NCBI RefSeq assembly: GCF_000621565.1
Contig: NZ_KK211308.1
Coordinates: 124,001 to 188,000 of the forward strand
Direction: 5' to 3'
DNA from: Butyrivibrio sp. LB2008
Lineage (GTDB): Bacteria > Bacillota > Clostridia > Lachnospirales > Lachnospiraceae
DNA length: 64,000 nucleotides
Below the pieces are notes generated by a model. The model ran no database searches and was not told the origin of the DNA. It saw nothing but the letters and a program-made list of their open reading frames with translations. Positions 1 through 7,573 of this stretch are shown one piece after another. The position numbers were made by a program, and so were the translations under genes. Each line of letters begins with the position of its first letter. Position 1 is the stretch's first letter.

Positions 1-589
1 GATTTCTGTCATTTACTGTTCTGCTGATCGGCATAAGATTAAGCTTATCAGACATTAGCTCATCAATAAATTTAATTGGTCTGAGACCATATATTTTGCG
101 TAAATTATTATAAGGTTTTATAATTCGGCTGGAGCCGATGTTCTCTAATACTTTCTCAGAAACAGATTGCTGTCTGAGTTTCTCCGGAATTGCATCCTTT
201 TGAATGGTTACGTTTACTGTAGGTATTCCAAGTGCCTGTGCTTCTACGGCGCCTATAAGGCTGTGGCTTACAACTACCAGGTCTCTTCCTTTACATGCAT
301 TCAAGATATCATGTGTTGCATCCTGGAAAAAATCGGAAATAAAGTCCAATTCCCTGCCCATACTCATGGGATTGGCGCCATTTCCTCTTATTGCAGCCAT
401 TTCTCTCTCAATATTTATATTGGAACCTATGGGAACAAATTTAACTCCCGCCTTTTCGATAAGATCCTTCCAGTAGGGATGTGTACCTAAAATTGTGTCG
501 ATTCCGTTTTCTATCAGCTTCCTTGCCAGATAGATATATAGCTGAACATCCCCACGCGTTCCCATTGTAAAAATCGCGACTTTGCTCAT
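1..589 (-). CDS. Family 1/28 glycosyltransferase, 3' end outside window
   Basis: The minus strand is open from an ATG at 589 to the window edge, giving about 196 residues of the N-terminal half. It begins MSKVAIFTMGTRGDVQLYIY, which carries the G-T-R-G-D-V-Q signature of GT28/UDP-glucuronosyl-type glycosyltransferases (sterol or macrolide glucosyltransferase fold, N-terminal acceptor domain). The NDP-sugar binding half is not visible. It lies 49 bp downstream of the ABC permease on the same strand, so it could be co-transcribed with that module. A macrolide or natural-product acceptor would suit the neighbourhood of drug-export genes, but that is inference and a lipid acceptor is equally possible. 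Confidence 0.8.
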   Translation of the reverse strand, partial: MSKVAIFTMGTRGDVQLYIYLARKLIENGIDTILGTHPYWKDLIEKAGVKFVPIGSNINIEREMAAIRGNGANPMSMGRELDFISDFFQDATHDILNACKGRDLVVVSHSLIGAVEAQALGIPTVNVTIQKDAIPEKLRQQSVSEKVLENIGSSRIIKPYNNLRKIYGLRPIKFIDELMSDKLNLMPISRTVNDRN

Positions 590-638
590 TTCAGTTTCCT
601 TTATAAAATATTTAGCCGATAGAACTCGCCCCTCTAAG

Positions 639-3218
639 TTACACAACGTCTTCTTTTAATGCTTCGATAATGCTGTCATCTTTTATCTTATTAAGTCCTA
701 ATATCATACTTATGCTGACAACCACAAATACCACTACAACAACCAATACGTATGTCATAATATCAAGGTCAAACGAATATATCTTTTTATCCAATGCTCT
801 GTACATCAGATAGCTCAAAATAACAGAAATCGGCAATCCTGCCATAAGAGCTTTCAGTCCATAGAATACCGTCTCCAAAAAAATCATCTTCTTAAATCCG
901 CCTTGCGCCATCCCAACGGATTTATACATAGCAAATTCTTTTCTCCGGAGAAGTACTCCTGTGGATATCGTATTAACTATATTGGCAACAGCTATGAGAG
1001 TAAGTAATACAGTAAATCCATACATAGCCGTCTTCAATATAAGCGTCACAGTCTTCATTACATTTAATGAATCCGTAAGATCGGAACAAGTATAATTATG
1101 ATACCCGTCTTCTTCCAACATAGCAAATATTTTATCGCTAACTTCCTTACTGTCTTTGGTTACAACACCGAAGTCACAAGTAAGCTCATCTTTCGGAATA
1201 AATTCAATATCTTTTGCATAAAATATTGACTCGGGAACATATACTGCCACCGTTCCTTTGGGTACGATTTTAAAAATATAGCTATTTTTATCATACCCTA
1301 CAAAGTCACTAACTTCAACTGCCGGAGGATTCCCTTCCTCTGCGTCATAAAAAATTCTCTCACCTAATATTCTATCATTAAATATAGGTTCTGTGCCTTC
1401 TTCATGAAAATAATTATTCAATAAAACGCCTTTTAAATTATCGCCAAAATATTTATCTTCGGATAATCCGTTCTGTGTCAAAAGAGCTCTGAAATCTTCA
1501 TCGTCCGTGATACAAAGATATATCATATCTATATCAAGCTCCGAATAAGCAGATGTCAAAAAATCTTTATTCAGTATTTTTTTATTTGCAATCGGAGCGT
1601 CCGGCTCTTCTTTGTTTTCTTTATAATTATAAGTTATCATCCCGCAGGAAAATACTTTGTCAACGCCTTCCATATCCGCAAGAGCCTGTCTCAACTTGTC
1701 TTTCTCTTCGTAAGAACATGAGACAACAACCTGATACGGCAGTTCGAAATCAAATTTATTGGCTCTTTCGGCTGAATCGCAAAAAAACGTTATTGTAAGA
1801 AACATTATAACAGAAACTGCGATAGAAGTCGTGATAATAAATGCCTTAATTCCGTTTCTTTTTATATTTTTATATGCAAGTTCGCCTTCATAGCCAAAAA
1901 CGGCTCTAATAAGGGGATTTACCTTAAGTTTCTTTGATTTTATCCTGATCGTACCTGTCTGTCTGATGGCATCTACGGGCATGACTTTGGCCGCCTTTAT
2001 CGCAGGAATAAGCGAAGAGACAAATACTGTTACGGCAGAGAGCCCTACGCTCAGCAAAATAACAAGAGGCGTGCAGACAACGGGTATGCTACCTCTCATT
2101 CCCTCCGCGCCTACAATCATATCTGCTTCAAGAATTGCCCTTCCAAGCACAGAAAGCGTGAGCTTCGTTCCCATATATCCTATAAACATACCGATAGGAA
2201 TCCCCACAACAGCAAGGATAAGCCCTTCAAAAAACACAGAAAACCTCTTTTGCTTTCCTGTCGCGCCTACGCTTGCAAGCATCCCAAGATAGCGCATTTT
2301 CTCAGCAAGTGACATCCCAAATGAATTAACCATAAGAATAATCGCAGTCATAACCGCAATAAACAGCGCTGCTCCAAGAACTCTAAAAAATGCTGCAAAA
2401 CTTGAATTCTTTTTATCAATAGCAAATTTTCCGATAAGATATTCCTGATTAATTTCAATTTTGGCAATCCCATATTCGGCTGCAATCTTCCTTATCTCTT
2501 CTGCCGCTGTATGATCGCATTTTTTCAGGCAGATCCTTACTTCCGCATCTTTTTTCTCAGGAAAAAAGCCCTTATCCATTCCTCTTAACATGTCATAGTC
2601 CGATGTGGGCCTGTTTTCCGAAATGATAGCGGTTATCCTGCATTGTTCATCGGATATCTTTTCAAATTGTTCGTTTGATCTGTATTCTCCGCCATAATAA
2701 ATAACTTTCCCATCTTCATCGATATAGTAACGATTTCCCTGTTCAAAAGAGATTGTATCCCCGACATTAAGATCTAATCCGTTCTTTTCAAGATAACTCT
2801 TATTTACGGCAACTTCAGATGAATTTACAGGAAGTTCGCCCTCATAGCCGGAGTTTACAACTTCCTTGTAAAAATCCTCATCGGCGTGAAGGATGTTTCC
2901 AACAACGAACCTTTCTTCAAGGTCGCTGCTTATCCGAATTCCCGAGATCTTATTATTATTGTCTTTTACTCCCGCCAAAGCGATCCTGTCATCTGCCTTA
3001 AGCGCATCCGCCTGTTCCCCAGTCACTTCATAGAAAGCTGCATGAGTGTTGCCCGATGTCTTTATCGAAATGTCCGCTATAAACTCAAAAAAAGAAGCAA
3101 CACCCATAAATATCGAACTTATAAGTGCAACGGACATTGCAACTCCTATGATCGTTATAACTGTTCTTTTCTTATTTTCCAAAAGATGCTTTAAAGTGAG
3201 CTTAGCCATGATATTCAT
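639..3218 (-). CDS. FtsX-type ABC transporter permease, 859 aa
   Basis: Membrane subunit of a MacB/FtsX-like ABC exporter. It has an N-terminal membrane segment (about residues 17–40), a large extracytoplasmic domain (about 45–270), a cluster of membrane helices around 280–420, a second extracytoplasmic domain (about 480–720) and three C-terminal helices. This is the duplicated FtsX layout usual for roughly 800–870-residue clostridial permeases. The motif LLRRKEFAMYKSVGM near residue 770 is the coupling segment typical of the family. The start has a GGAGG site and overlaps the stop of the ATPase gene by 4 bp, so translation is coupled. The substrate is not evident. Such pairs next to a kinase/regulator usually export or sense lipids or antimicrobial peptides. 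Confidence 0.9.
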   Translation of the reverse strand: MNIMAKLTLKHLLENKKRTVITIIGVAMSVALISSIFMGVASFFEFIADISIKTSGNTHAAFYEVTGEQADALKADDRIALAGVKDNNNKISGIRISSDLEERFVVGNILHADEDFYKEVVNSGYEGELPVNSSEVAVNKSYLEKNGLDLNVGDTISFEQGNRYYIDEDGKVIYYGGEYRSNEQFEKISDEQCRITAIISENRPTSDYDMLRGMDKGFFPEKKDAEVRICLKKCDHTAAEEIRKIAAEYGIAKIEINQEYLIGKFAIDKKNSSFAAFFRVLGAALFIAVMTAIILMVNSFGMSLAEKMRYLGMLASVGATGKQKRFSVFFEGLILAVVGIPIGMFIGYMGTKLTLSVLGRAILEADMIVGAEGMRGSIPVVCTPLVILLSVGLSAVTVFVSSLIPAIKAAKVMPVDAIRQTGTIRIKSKKLKVNPLIRAVFGYEGELAYKNIKRNGIKAFIITTSIAVSVIMFLTITFFCDSAERANKFDFELPYQVVVSCSYEEKDKLRQALADMEGVDKVFSCGMITYNYKENKEEPDAPIANKKILNKDFLTSAYSELDIDMIYLCITDDEDFRALLTQNGLSEDKYFGDNLKGVLLNNYFHEEGTEPIFNDRILGERIFYDAEEGNPPAVEVSDFVGYDKNSYIFKIVPKGTVAVYVPESIFYAKDIEFIPKDELTCDFGVVTKDSKEVSDKIFAMLEEDGYHNYTCSDLTDSLNVMKTVTLILKTAMYGFTVLLTLIAVANIVNTISTGVLLRRKEFAMYKSVGMAQGGFKKMIFLETVFYGLKALMAGLPISVILSYLMYRALDKKIYSFDLDIMTYVLVVVVVFVVVSISMILGLNKIKDDSIIEALKEDVV

Positions 3219-3910
3219 ACCGCGCTCACCTCCGCTGTCTTTGAATCCTTAGTGATCCTGCCGTCTTCAATTGTTATGACTCTGTCCGCAGAAAGAGCAA
3301 TCCTCTCGTCATGAGTGATGATGATGACCGTCTGGTTGTTTTCTCTGTTGAATTTTCTAAGAAGTGAGATAATTTCCCTACTGTTCTCGGAATCAAGATT
3401 TCCTGTGGGTTCGTCTGCCAAAAGAAGTGCCGGATTATTCATAAGTGCGCGCCCTATGGAAACTCTCTGCTGCTGTCCGCCTGAGAGCTGGTTCGGAAGA
3501 TGTTTTAATCTTTTCTCAAGTCCAAGCTTTTTTACCAGATCATTCAAAAGCTCCTTATTAGCTTTTTTCCCATCCAAAAGAAGAGGAAGTGTCATGTTCT
3601 CCTCAACGTTCAGTATCGGTATGAGATTGTAGAACTGATAAATAAGACCGATATGTCTTCTTCTGAAGATTGCAAGTTTTCCCTCATCGAGCTTGCCGAT
3701 GTCTGTACCTGCAATATTTACAACTCCGGATGTCGGAGAATCCACTCCGCCAAGAATATGAAGAAGTGTCGATTTGCCCGATCCCGAAGGACCTACTATC
3801 GCAACAAACTCCCCCTGTTCAATGTCAAAAGATATATTTTTAAGTGCGTCAACTCTTGTCTCGCCCTTTCCGTATACCTTGTTAAGATTTCTTATCTCGA
3901 GTATTTTCAT
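3215..3910 (-). CDS. ABC transporter ATP-binding protein (MacB/LolD type)
   Basis: Nucleotide-binding subunit of 231 residues for the adjacent permease. It has Walker [10 protein letters not shown] (about 40–48), signature [19 protein letters not shown] (about 142), Walker [15 protein letters not shown] and the H-loop ITHD, all intact. Length and the [11 protein letters not shown] motif match the LolD/MacB/FtsE class that partners with FtsX-fold permeases. The start has AGGAG. It overlaps the permease gene and is preceded by a short intergenic region with two palindromes, so the ABC pair probably has its own promoter, separate from the kinase/regulator pair upstream. Confidence 0.92.
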   Translation of the reverse strand: MKILEIRNLNKVYGKGETRVDALKNISFDIEQGEFVAIVGPSGSGKSTLLHILGGVDSPTSGVVNIAGTDIGKLDEGKLAIFRRRHIGLIYQFYNLIPILNVEENMTLPLLLDGKKANKELLNDLVKKLGLEKRLKHLPNQLSGGQQQRVSIGRALMNNPALLLADEPTGNLDSENSREIISLLRKFNRENNQTVIIITHDERIALSADRVITIEDGRITKDSKTAEVSAV

Positions 3911-3921
3911 ATAGTCTCCTT

Positions 3922-4000
3922 TCTCATAAACCTTTATGAGAATAGGTTATCTTACGCAGATTACAATCAAGTGACTTTTATTATTACAGTTTAGTCACTT
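3922..4000 (-). promoter_or_regulatory. Two palindromes upstream of ABC operon
   Basis: Between the kinase stop and the ATPase start are a palindrome with 9-bp arms and a 2-bp centre (TCTCATAAA / TTTATGAGA, 3922–3941), directly abutting the ribosome binding site, and a second inverted repeat (AAGTGACT 3969–3976 / AGTCACTT 3993–4000). The first is too tight to form a normal hairpin loop and reads as a protein-binding site. The obvious candidate binder is the response regulator of this module (5062–5883). That is inference. Confidence 0.5.
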
Positions 4001-4021
4001 TGATACCGGCTTTGATTTTTA

Positions 4022-5020
4022 TCAGATGATTGTCTTGTAGAAGCGTATGTCAAACGTAGTTCCGACGCCTTCTGTACTGCTTACACGGATCTCGCCGTGC
4101 TGATCTTCGATTATTGCTTTTGAGAGCGCAAGTCCTATGCCCACGCTGTCTTTTCCTGAATTCTTGCCTTTATAAAAGCGCTCAAATATATGAGGAATAT
4201 CCTCTTTAGCTATGCCGCATCCGGTATCTTTTATAGTTATCCGTGAAAAAAGATTGGTGTCATCCGCTTCAATTTCCAGCGTTCCGCCACTCTCCATGTG
4301 CTCGTAGCAATTCTTTATGATGTTCCTTATTGCTTCAAGAGTCCAGTTGATGTCGCAGTTAAGCGTTATATCGGAGGTTACTGCTTTGGTTTCGATGTTT
4401 TTAAGTTCCATCTGAATTTCGAAAGGCTTGAGAGCTGATGATATGAGATTTTTTGCCGTGATTTCTGCCTTTTTAAGTTCAATTGTTCCTGCGTCAAGTT
4501 TAGACAGCTTAAGAAGCGTCTGTACAAGCCAGTTCATCCTGTCAAGCTGGTTACTCTGCGTTTCAAGGAATTCTTCACGTTTTGCGGGATCATCCTCACT
4601 CTTAATAAGGTCATTCATCACCATCATTGATGTGAGCGGCGTTTTGAGCTGATGACTTATATCAGCGATAGAATCGGCAAGCCTGATCTTATCTTTTTTC
4701 AAAAGTTCATTCTGATAGCTCAGCATTGATGCTGCCTTGTATATGTTCGTACGAAGTATGGAAACTTCGCCCTCTTCCTGCTCCTGTGTTTCGGGAAGCT
4801 TTCCTCCCGCAAGAACAACTGTCAGATACTCGTTAAGCTGCTCCAATGCTTTAAGTCGCTTACTTGTTATATGGGCAAAAAAGGCTGTGAGCACAGCGCC
4901 AAAAAATATCGTGATAAGAGCCGGTATGATACCGCCAAAAATAAAGGTACACGCAGCAAAAAGAAGTGTACCTGTCATTCCGAATATTATTAAGTTGTGG
5001 AAGTCTTTGTTTTTCAGCAT
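4022..5020 (-). CDS. Sensor histidine kinase
   Basis: 332 residues. Two closely spaced membrane helices (about 10–50) have almost no extracytoplasmic loop. They are followed by a short linker, a dimerisation/phosphoacceptor helix with SHQLKTPLTSM (His at about 122) and an ATPase domain with the N-box, the G1 box DTGCGIAKEDIPHIFERFYK and GIGLALSKAI. The lack of a sensor domain is typical of intramembrane-sensing kinases that receive their signal through an ABC partner, which here lies immediately downstream. It follows the response regulator gene by about 40 bp and is surely in the same transcript. Confidence 0.92.
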   Translation of the reverse strand: MLKNKDFHNLIIFGMTGTLLFAACTFIFGGIIPALITIFFGAVLTAFFAHITSKRLKALEQLNEYLTVVLAGGKLPETQEQEEGEVSILRTNIYKAASMLSYQNELLKKDKIRLADSIADISHQLKTPLTSMMVMNDLIKSEDDPAKREEFLETQSNQLDRMNWLVQTLLKLSKLDAGTIELKKAEITAKNLISSALKPFEIQMELKNIETKAVTSDITLNCDINWTLEAIRNIIKNCYEHMESGGTLEIEADDTNLFSRITIKDTGCGIAKEDIPHIFERFYKGKNSGKDSVGIGLALSKAIIEDQHGEIRVSSTEGVGTTFDIRFYKTII

Positions 5021-5061
5021 GTCGGGCTCCTGATAGATGTAGCTTTTGGTACATCGTGTCT

Positions 5062-5883
5062 TTAATTTAGAATATATCCGAGTCCGCGAACCGTCTTGAT
5101 GATCTGCGGATCTGCGGGGTCATCTTCTATCTTGTCGCGAAGTCTCTTTATATAGACAGTAAGTGTGTTGTCGTTCACAAAATCTCCGCTGACATCCCAC
5201 ATATCCTCAAGAAGACTTTTCCTTGAAAGGACAATGCCTCTGTTGTTGCAGAATGCAAGAAGAAGCCTGTATTCAAGAGCTGTGAGTTCGACAGTTTCTT
5301 CTTTTCCGGTGTTCGTGTTCAGCTTTCTGACTTTGGCTTCATTTGTGTATATGGTGATGGTGGCGATTTTTACTGTGGTTGATGGATTTGCAGTGTTTAA
5401 TGACTCTGCCGCATTTGATGAGATTGCTGTATTCGTGGTGTTTGATGTGTTTGCTGCAAAAGCGCCGTTTTGGGCATTGCCTATTGCAACATTGCCTGTT
5501 TGAGCACTATAGTTTTGAGCATTGCTTCTTCTTAGCACGACTCTGATCCTAGCCATGAGCTCGTTCACCCTGAACGGCTTGCAAATATAATCATCCGCAC
5601 CAAGTTCAAGTCCCATAACTACGTTAACTTCAGCATCTGACGCAGTAAGGAATATCACGGGAACATCACTGTCTTTCTTGATCATCTTGCATACATCATA
5701 TCCGTTTCCATCCGGAAGGTTAATATCAAGAATTGCAAGATCGTACTTATCGTGTACCCACTCTTTTTGTGCTTCTTCACATGTTTTCACATGCGTCACC
5801 ACATAGCTTTGCTTCTCAAGCGAGTACGTAAGCCCCACCCCTATCGCATCATCATCTTCCAATAAAAAAATCCTTGTATTCAT
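5062..5883 (-). CDS. OmpR-family response regulator with long Asn/Ala/Thr linker
   Basis: Receiver domain with the acidic pair near residues 9–11 and phospho-acceptor Asp in DLAILDINLPDGNGY, then a winged-helix DNA-binding domain ending IIKTVRGLGYILN. I chose the ATG at 5883 (MNTRIFLLEDDD), which has AGGAG five bases upstream. An in-frame ATG 27 bp earlier has no site. The two domains are separated by about 60 residues rich in Asn, Ala, Ser and Thr (roughly residues 120–175), where OmpR proteins normally have 5–15. The coding sequence there is locally repetitive. The first gene of the regulator/kinase pair, it lies beside a large palindrome. Confidence 0.9.
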   Translation of the reverse strand: MNTRIFLLEDDDAIGVGLTYSLEKQSYVVTHVKTCEEAQKEWVHDKYDLAILDINLPDGNGYDVCKMIKKDSDVPVIFLTASDAEVNVVMGLELGADDYICKPFRVNELMARIRVVLRRSNAQNYSAQTGNVAIGNAQNGAFAANTSNTTNTAISSNAAESLNTANPSTTVKIATITIYTNEAKVRKLNTNTGKEETVELTALEYRLLLAFCNNRGIVLSRKSLLEDMWDVSGDFVNDNTLTVYIKRLRDKIEDDPADPQIIKTVRGLGYILN

Positions 5884-5893
5884 GCGCACTCCT

Positions 5894-6057
5894 TGTGCTG
5901 CTGTCATCAAATAACTCGACTTTTTACGCAGAATAAATTGTTATTTTGTGAGCCGAAGGAATGAGTCGTACCGGGCGGTACGACGATTGACGACAACGAA
6001 ACAAATAACAATTTAGGCAAGTAATAAAGTCGACTTATTTGGTGACAGTAGCACTTG
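5894..6057. repeat. Imperfect ~160-bp palindrome upstream of response regulator
   Basis: The left arm (5894–5973) and right arm (5976–6057) are imperfect reverse complements around a 2-bp centre. Best-matched blocks are GTCGTACCG (5965–5973) with CGGTACGAC (5976–5984), AAATTGTTATTT near 5935 with its complement near 6003–6014, and CTGTCATCAAATAA (5901) with its complement ending at 6048. The outer left arm reaches within 11 bp of the response regulator start codon, so the leader of that mRNA would fold into a long hairpin. No reading frame of note is present. Confidence 0.8.
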
Positions 6058-6140
6058 TTTCATTTCTCCTATCCACTACTTTATCACAATCGCGTTACGT
6101 ATGTGAATGTGCAGGCGGAAGTTCTTGCTGAAAAGCAGGT

Positions 6141-6355
6141 GGATGAATGGCTATAGGGGAAGTGTATTTGCCGTTTCGTAAGTTGACATTCAAGGAATAA
6201 CCAGTATATGGTTTTACATTCTTCGCTCCAAACTCGCGCATAAATGCGCTCAGACAGATGGAGCGAAAGCAGAATGCAAAACCATATACTGGTTATTCTC
6301 TTGAATGTAGCAACTTACTCAAAGGCAAATACACTTCCCCTATAGCCATTCATCC
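6141..6355. repeat. 215-bp long inverted repeat (MITE-like)
   Basis: Arms of about 95 bp are nearly perfect inverted copies. The left arm opens GGATGAATGGCTATAGGGGA at 6141 and the right arm closes with the complement at 6355. The arms also share a block around AACCAGTATATGGTTTT. A short central loop (about 6234–6262) holds a small GCGCATAAATGCGC palindrome. There is no transposase and no clear target-site duplication. It could be a miniature inverted-repeat element or a structured RNA. Short open frames crossing it are incidental. Confidence 0.85.
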
Positions 6356-6386
6356 TTTTTTCTTGCAAGATTACAATTCGCACTAT

Positions 6387-6736
6387 GCACCGTATAGTTT
6401 CTACGCGATGATTCCGTGCGGTGCATATTCTGGTTTTCACACCGTATAACTTCTACGCAATGATCCTGTGTGGTGCATGTTTCAGTTTTCACACCGTACA
6501 ACTTCTACGCGATGATTCTGTGTGGTGCTTGTTCCAGTTTTCACACCGTACAGCTTCTACACAATGATTCTGTGTGGTGCTTGTTCCAGTTTTCGCACCG
6601 TACAGCTTCTACGCTATGATTCTGTGTGGTGCTTGTTCCAGTTTTCGCACCGTACAGCTTCTACGCTATGATTCTGTGTGGTGCTTGTTCCAGTTTTCGC
6701 ACCGTACAGCTTCTACACAATGATTCCGTGCGGTGC
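6387..6736. repeat. Seven-copy tandem array of 52-bp palindromic unit
   Basis: Units start at 6387, 6439, 6491, 6543, 6595, 6647 and 6699, exactly 52 bp apart. Each has a 38-bp core running from GCACCGTACAG (or ACACCG…) through CTTCTACG to CTGTGTGGTGC, so that the ends can pair as an 11-bp imperfect stem around a loop of about 16 nt. Cores are separated by a conserved 14-bp linker (TTGTTCCAGTTTTC). Copies 5 and 6 are identical. The first and last copies share CCGTGCGGTGC in the right arm. Because linkers are conserved this is not a CRISPR. It lies downstream of the MerR gene stop and has no coding sense. Confidence 0.92.
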
Positions 6737-6753
6737 TCGTTACTTGCCAGAGC

Positions 6754-7512
6754 TTACAACGGATGATGTGCATAATAATTTGCTATGCATGAACCTATCA
6801 GGAGCAAAAACGCTATAATTAGCCCAAGTATAGTCTTTGTTCGCGATGACCAAGAATATTTCTTGCCAAGAAGAATTATGGGAAGTTCTAAAAACGTAGC
6901 TCCCAAAATAATTGAAAATACATATTTCACCATACCCTCAAACATGGTTTTTATATTCCAGCCCTCTATTTTGCAATAAATAGCTCCAAAACATCCCAAT
7001 ACTACAATTGTACTTATTACGCACTGTTTCAGATCATATATATTGCCATCTCTGTCGAGCTTCCATCCAAGTCTTGCGGCAAATATTTTCTTCTCTTCAT
7101 ACGCAAGTTCTTTGGCAATATCAAGAAAGGCATTGCCCTTCTTCTCTTCTTCATCAATATAGTTCCAATATATTTCCGGATTAAAAGAATCTATCTCAGG
7201 CGAATCGTCTTTTATCTTCTTGCAAAGATTTATTGAGCCCTGCAGCTCTTTCATCTGCTCACGGAGATTTTGAAGAGTGTCTTCAAATACCGAATCGGCC
7301 GCTATTGTACCGTCAAAAAGATCCGCGATATCACTCACGGACAGACCTGCCTTGCGGAAAATAATTATCTTCTTTAACTTCTCAACATCTGCATCAGAGT
7401 AATCCCTATAGCGGTTACCTTCGCGCTGTGGAGTAATGAGTCCTTCTTTTTCATAAAATCTGATTGTGGCTCTGGAAACTTCCAGAATTTCCTCAACTTC
7501 CTTGATTGTCAT
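6754..7512 (-). CDS. MerR-family regulator with C-terminal membrane segments
   Basis: 252 residues. A MerR winged helix lies at the N-terminus (IKEVEEILEVSRATIRFYEKEGLI, then the R-x-Y-x-D-Y-S-D-x-D motif and the second helix LKKIIIFRKAGLSV). A coiled-coil region spans about 75–100. At least two or three hydrophobic helices follow at about 165–185, 190–215 and 225–245. A membrane-anchored MerR implies that it senses something in or across the membrane, but no ligand is evident. The start has AGGAGG. It is transcribed from a promoter of classic MerR architecture (see 7543–7573), so autoregulation is likely. Confidence 0.88.
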   Translation of the reverse strand: MTIKEVEEILEVSRATIRFYEKEGLITPQREGNRYRDYSDADVEKLKKIIIFRKAGLSVSDIADLFDGTIAADSVFEDTLQNLREQMKELQGSINLCKKIKDDSPEIDSFNPEIYWNYIDEEEKKGNAFLDIAKELAYEEKKIFAARLGWKLDRDGNIYDLKQCVISTIVVLGCFGAIYCKIEGWNIKTMFEGMVKYVFSIILGATFLELPIILLGKKYSWSSRTKTILGLIIAFLLLIGSCIANYYAHHPL

Positions 7513-7542
7513 TTAGGTCGCCTCCTTATGAATTATGCCCTA

Positions 7543-7573
7543 ACTTTAAGCTGTAAAGAAGGTTTACAGTCAA
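7543..7573 (-). promoter_or_regulatory. MerR-type promoter with 19-bp spacer and dyad
   Basis: On the minus strand TTGACT (7568–7573) and TAAAGT (7543–7548) are separated by exactly 19 bp. A dyad CTGTAAA (7551–7557) / TTTACAG (7563–7569) sits largely within the spacer and touches the −35. Over-long 19-bp spacers with a central dyad are the hallmark of promoters untwisted by MerR activators. The −35 overlaps the last bases of the upstream MFS gene. Confidence 0.8.

Noticed and set aside
3046-3252. Plus-strand ORFs opposite the ABC permease, kinase and oxidase genes
   Set aside because: Overlapping frames on the opposite strand of well-conserved genes, without start signals or family resemblance.
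6258-6449. Small ORF through the 215-bp inverted repeat
   Set aside because: It lies across palindromic DNA and has no start signal or recognisable sequence.
6387-6736. CRISPR array
   Set aside because: The 14-bp spacers are the same between repeats and the units are palindromic tandem copies. No cas gene is in the window.
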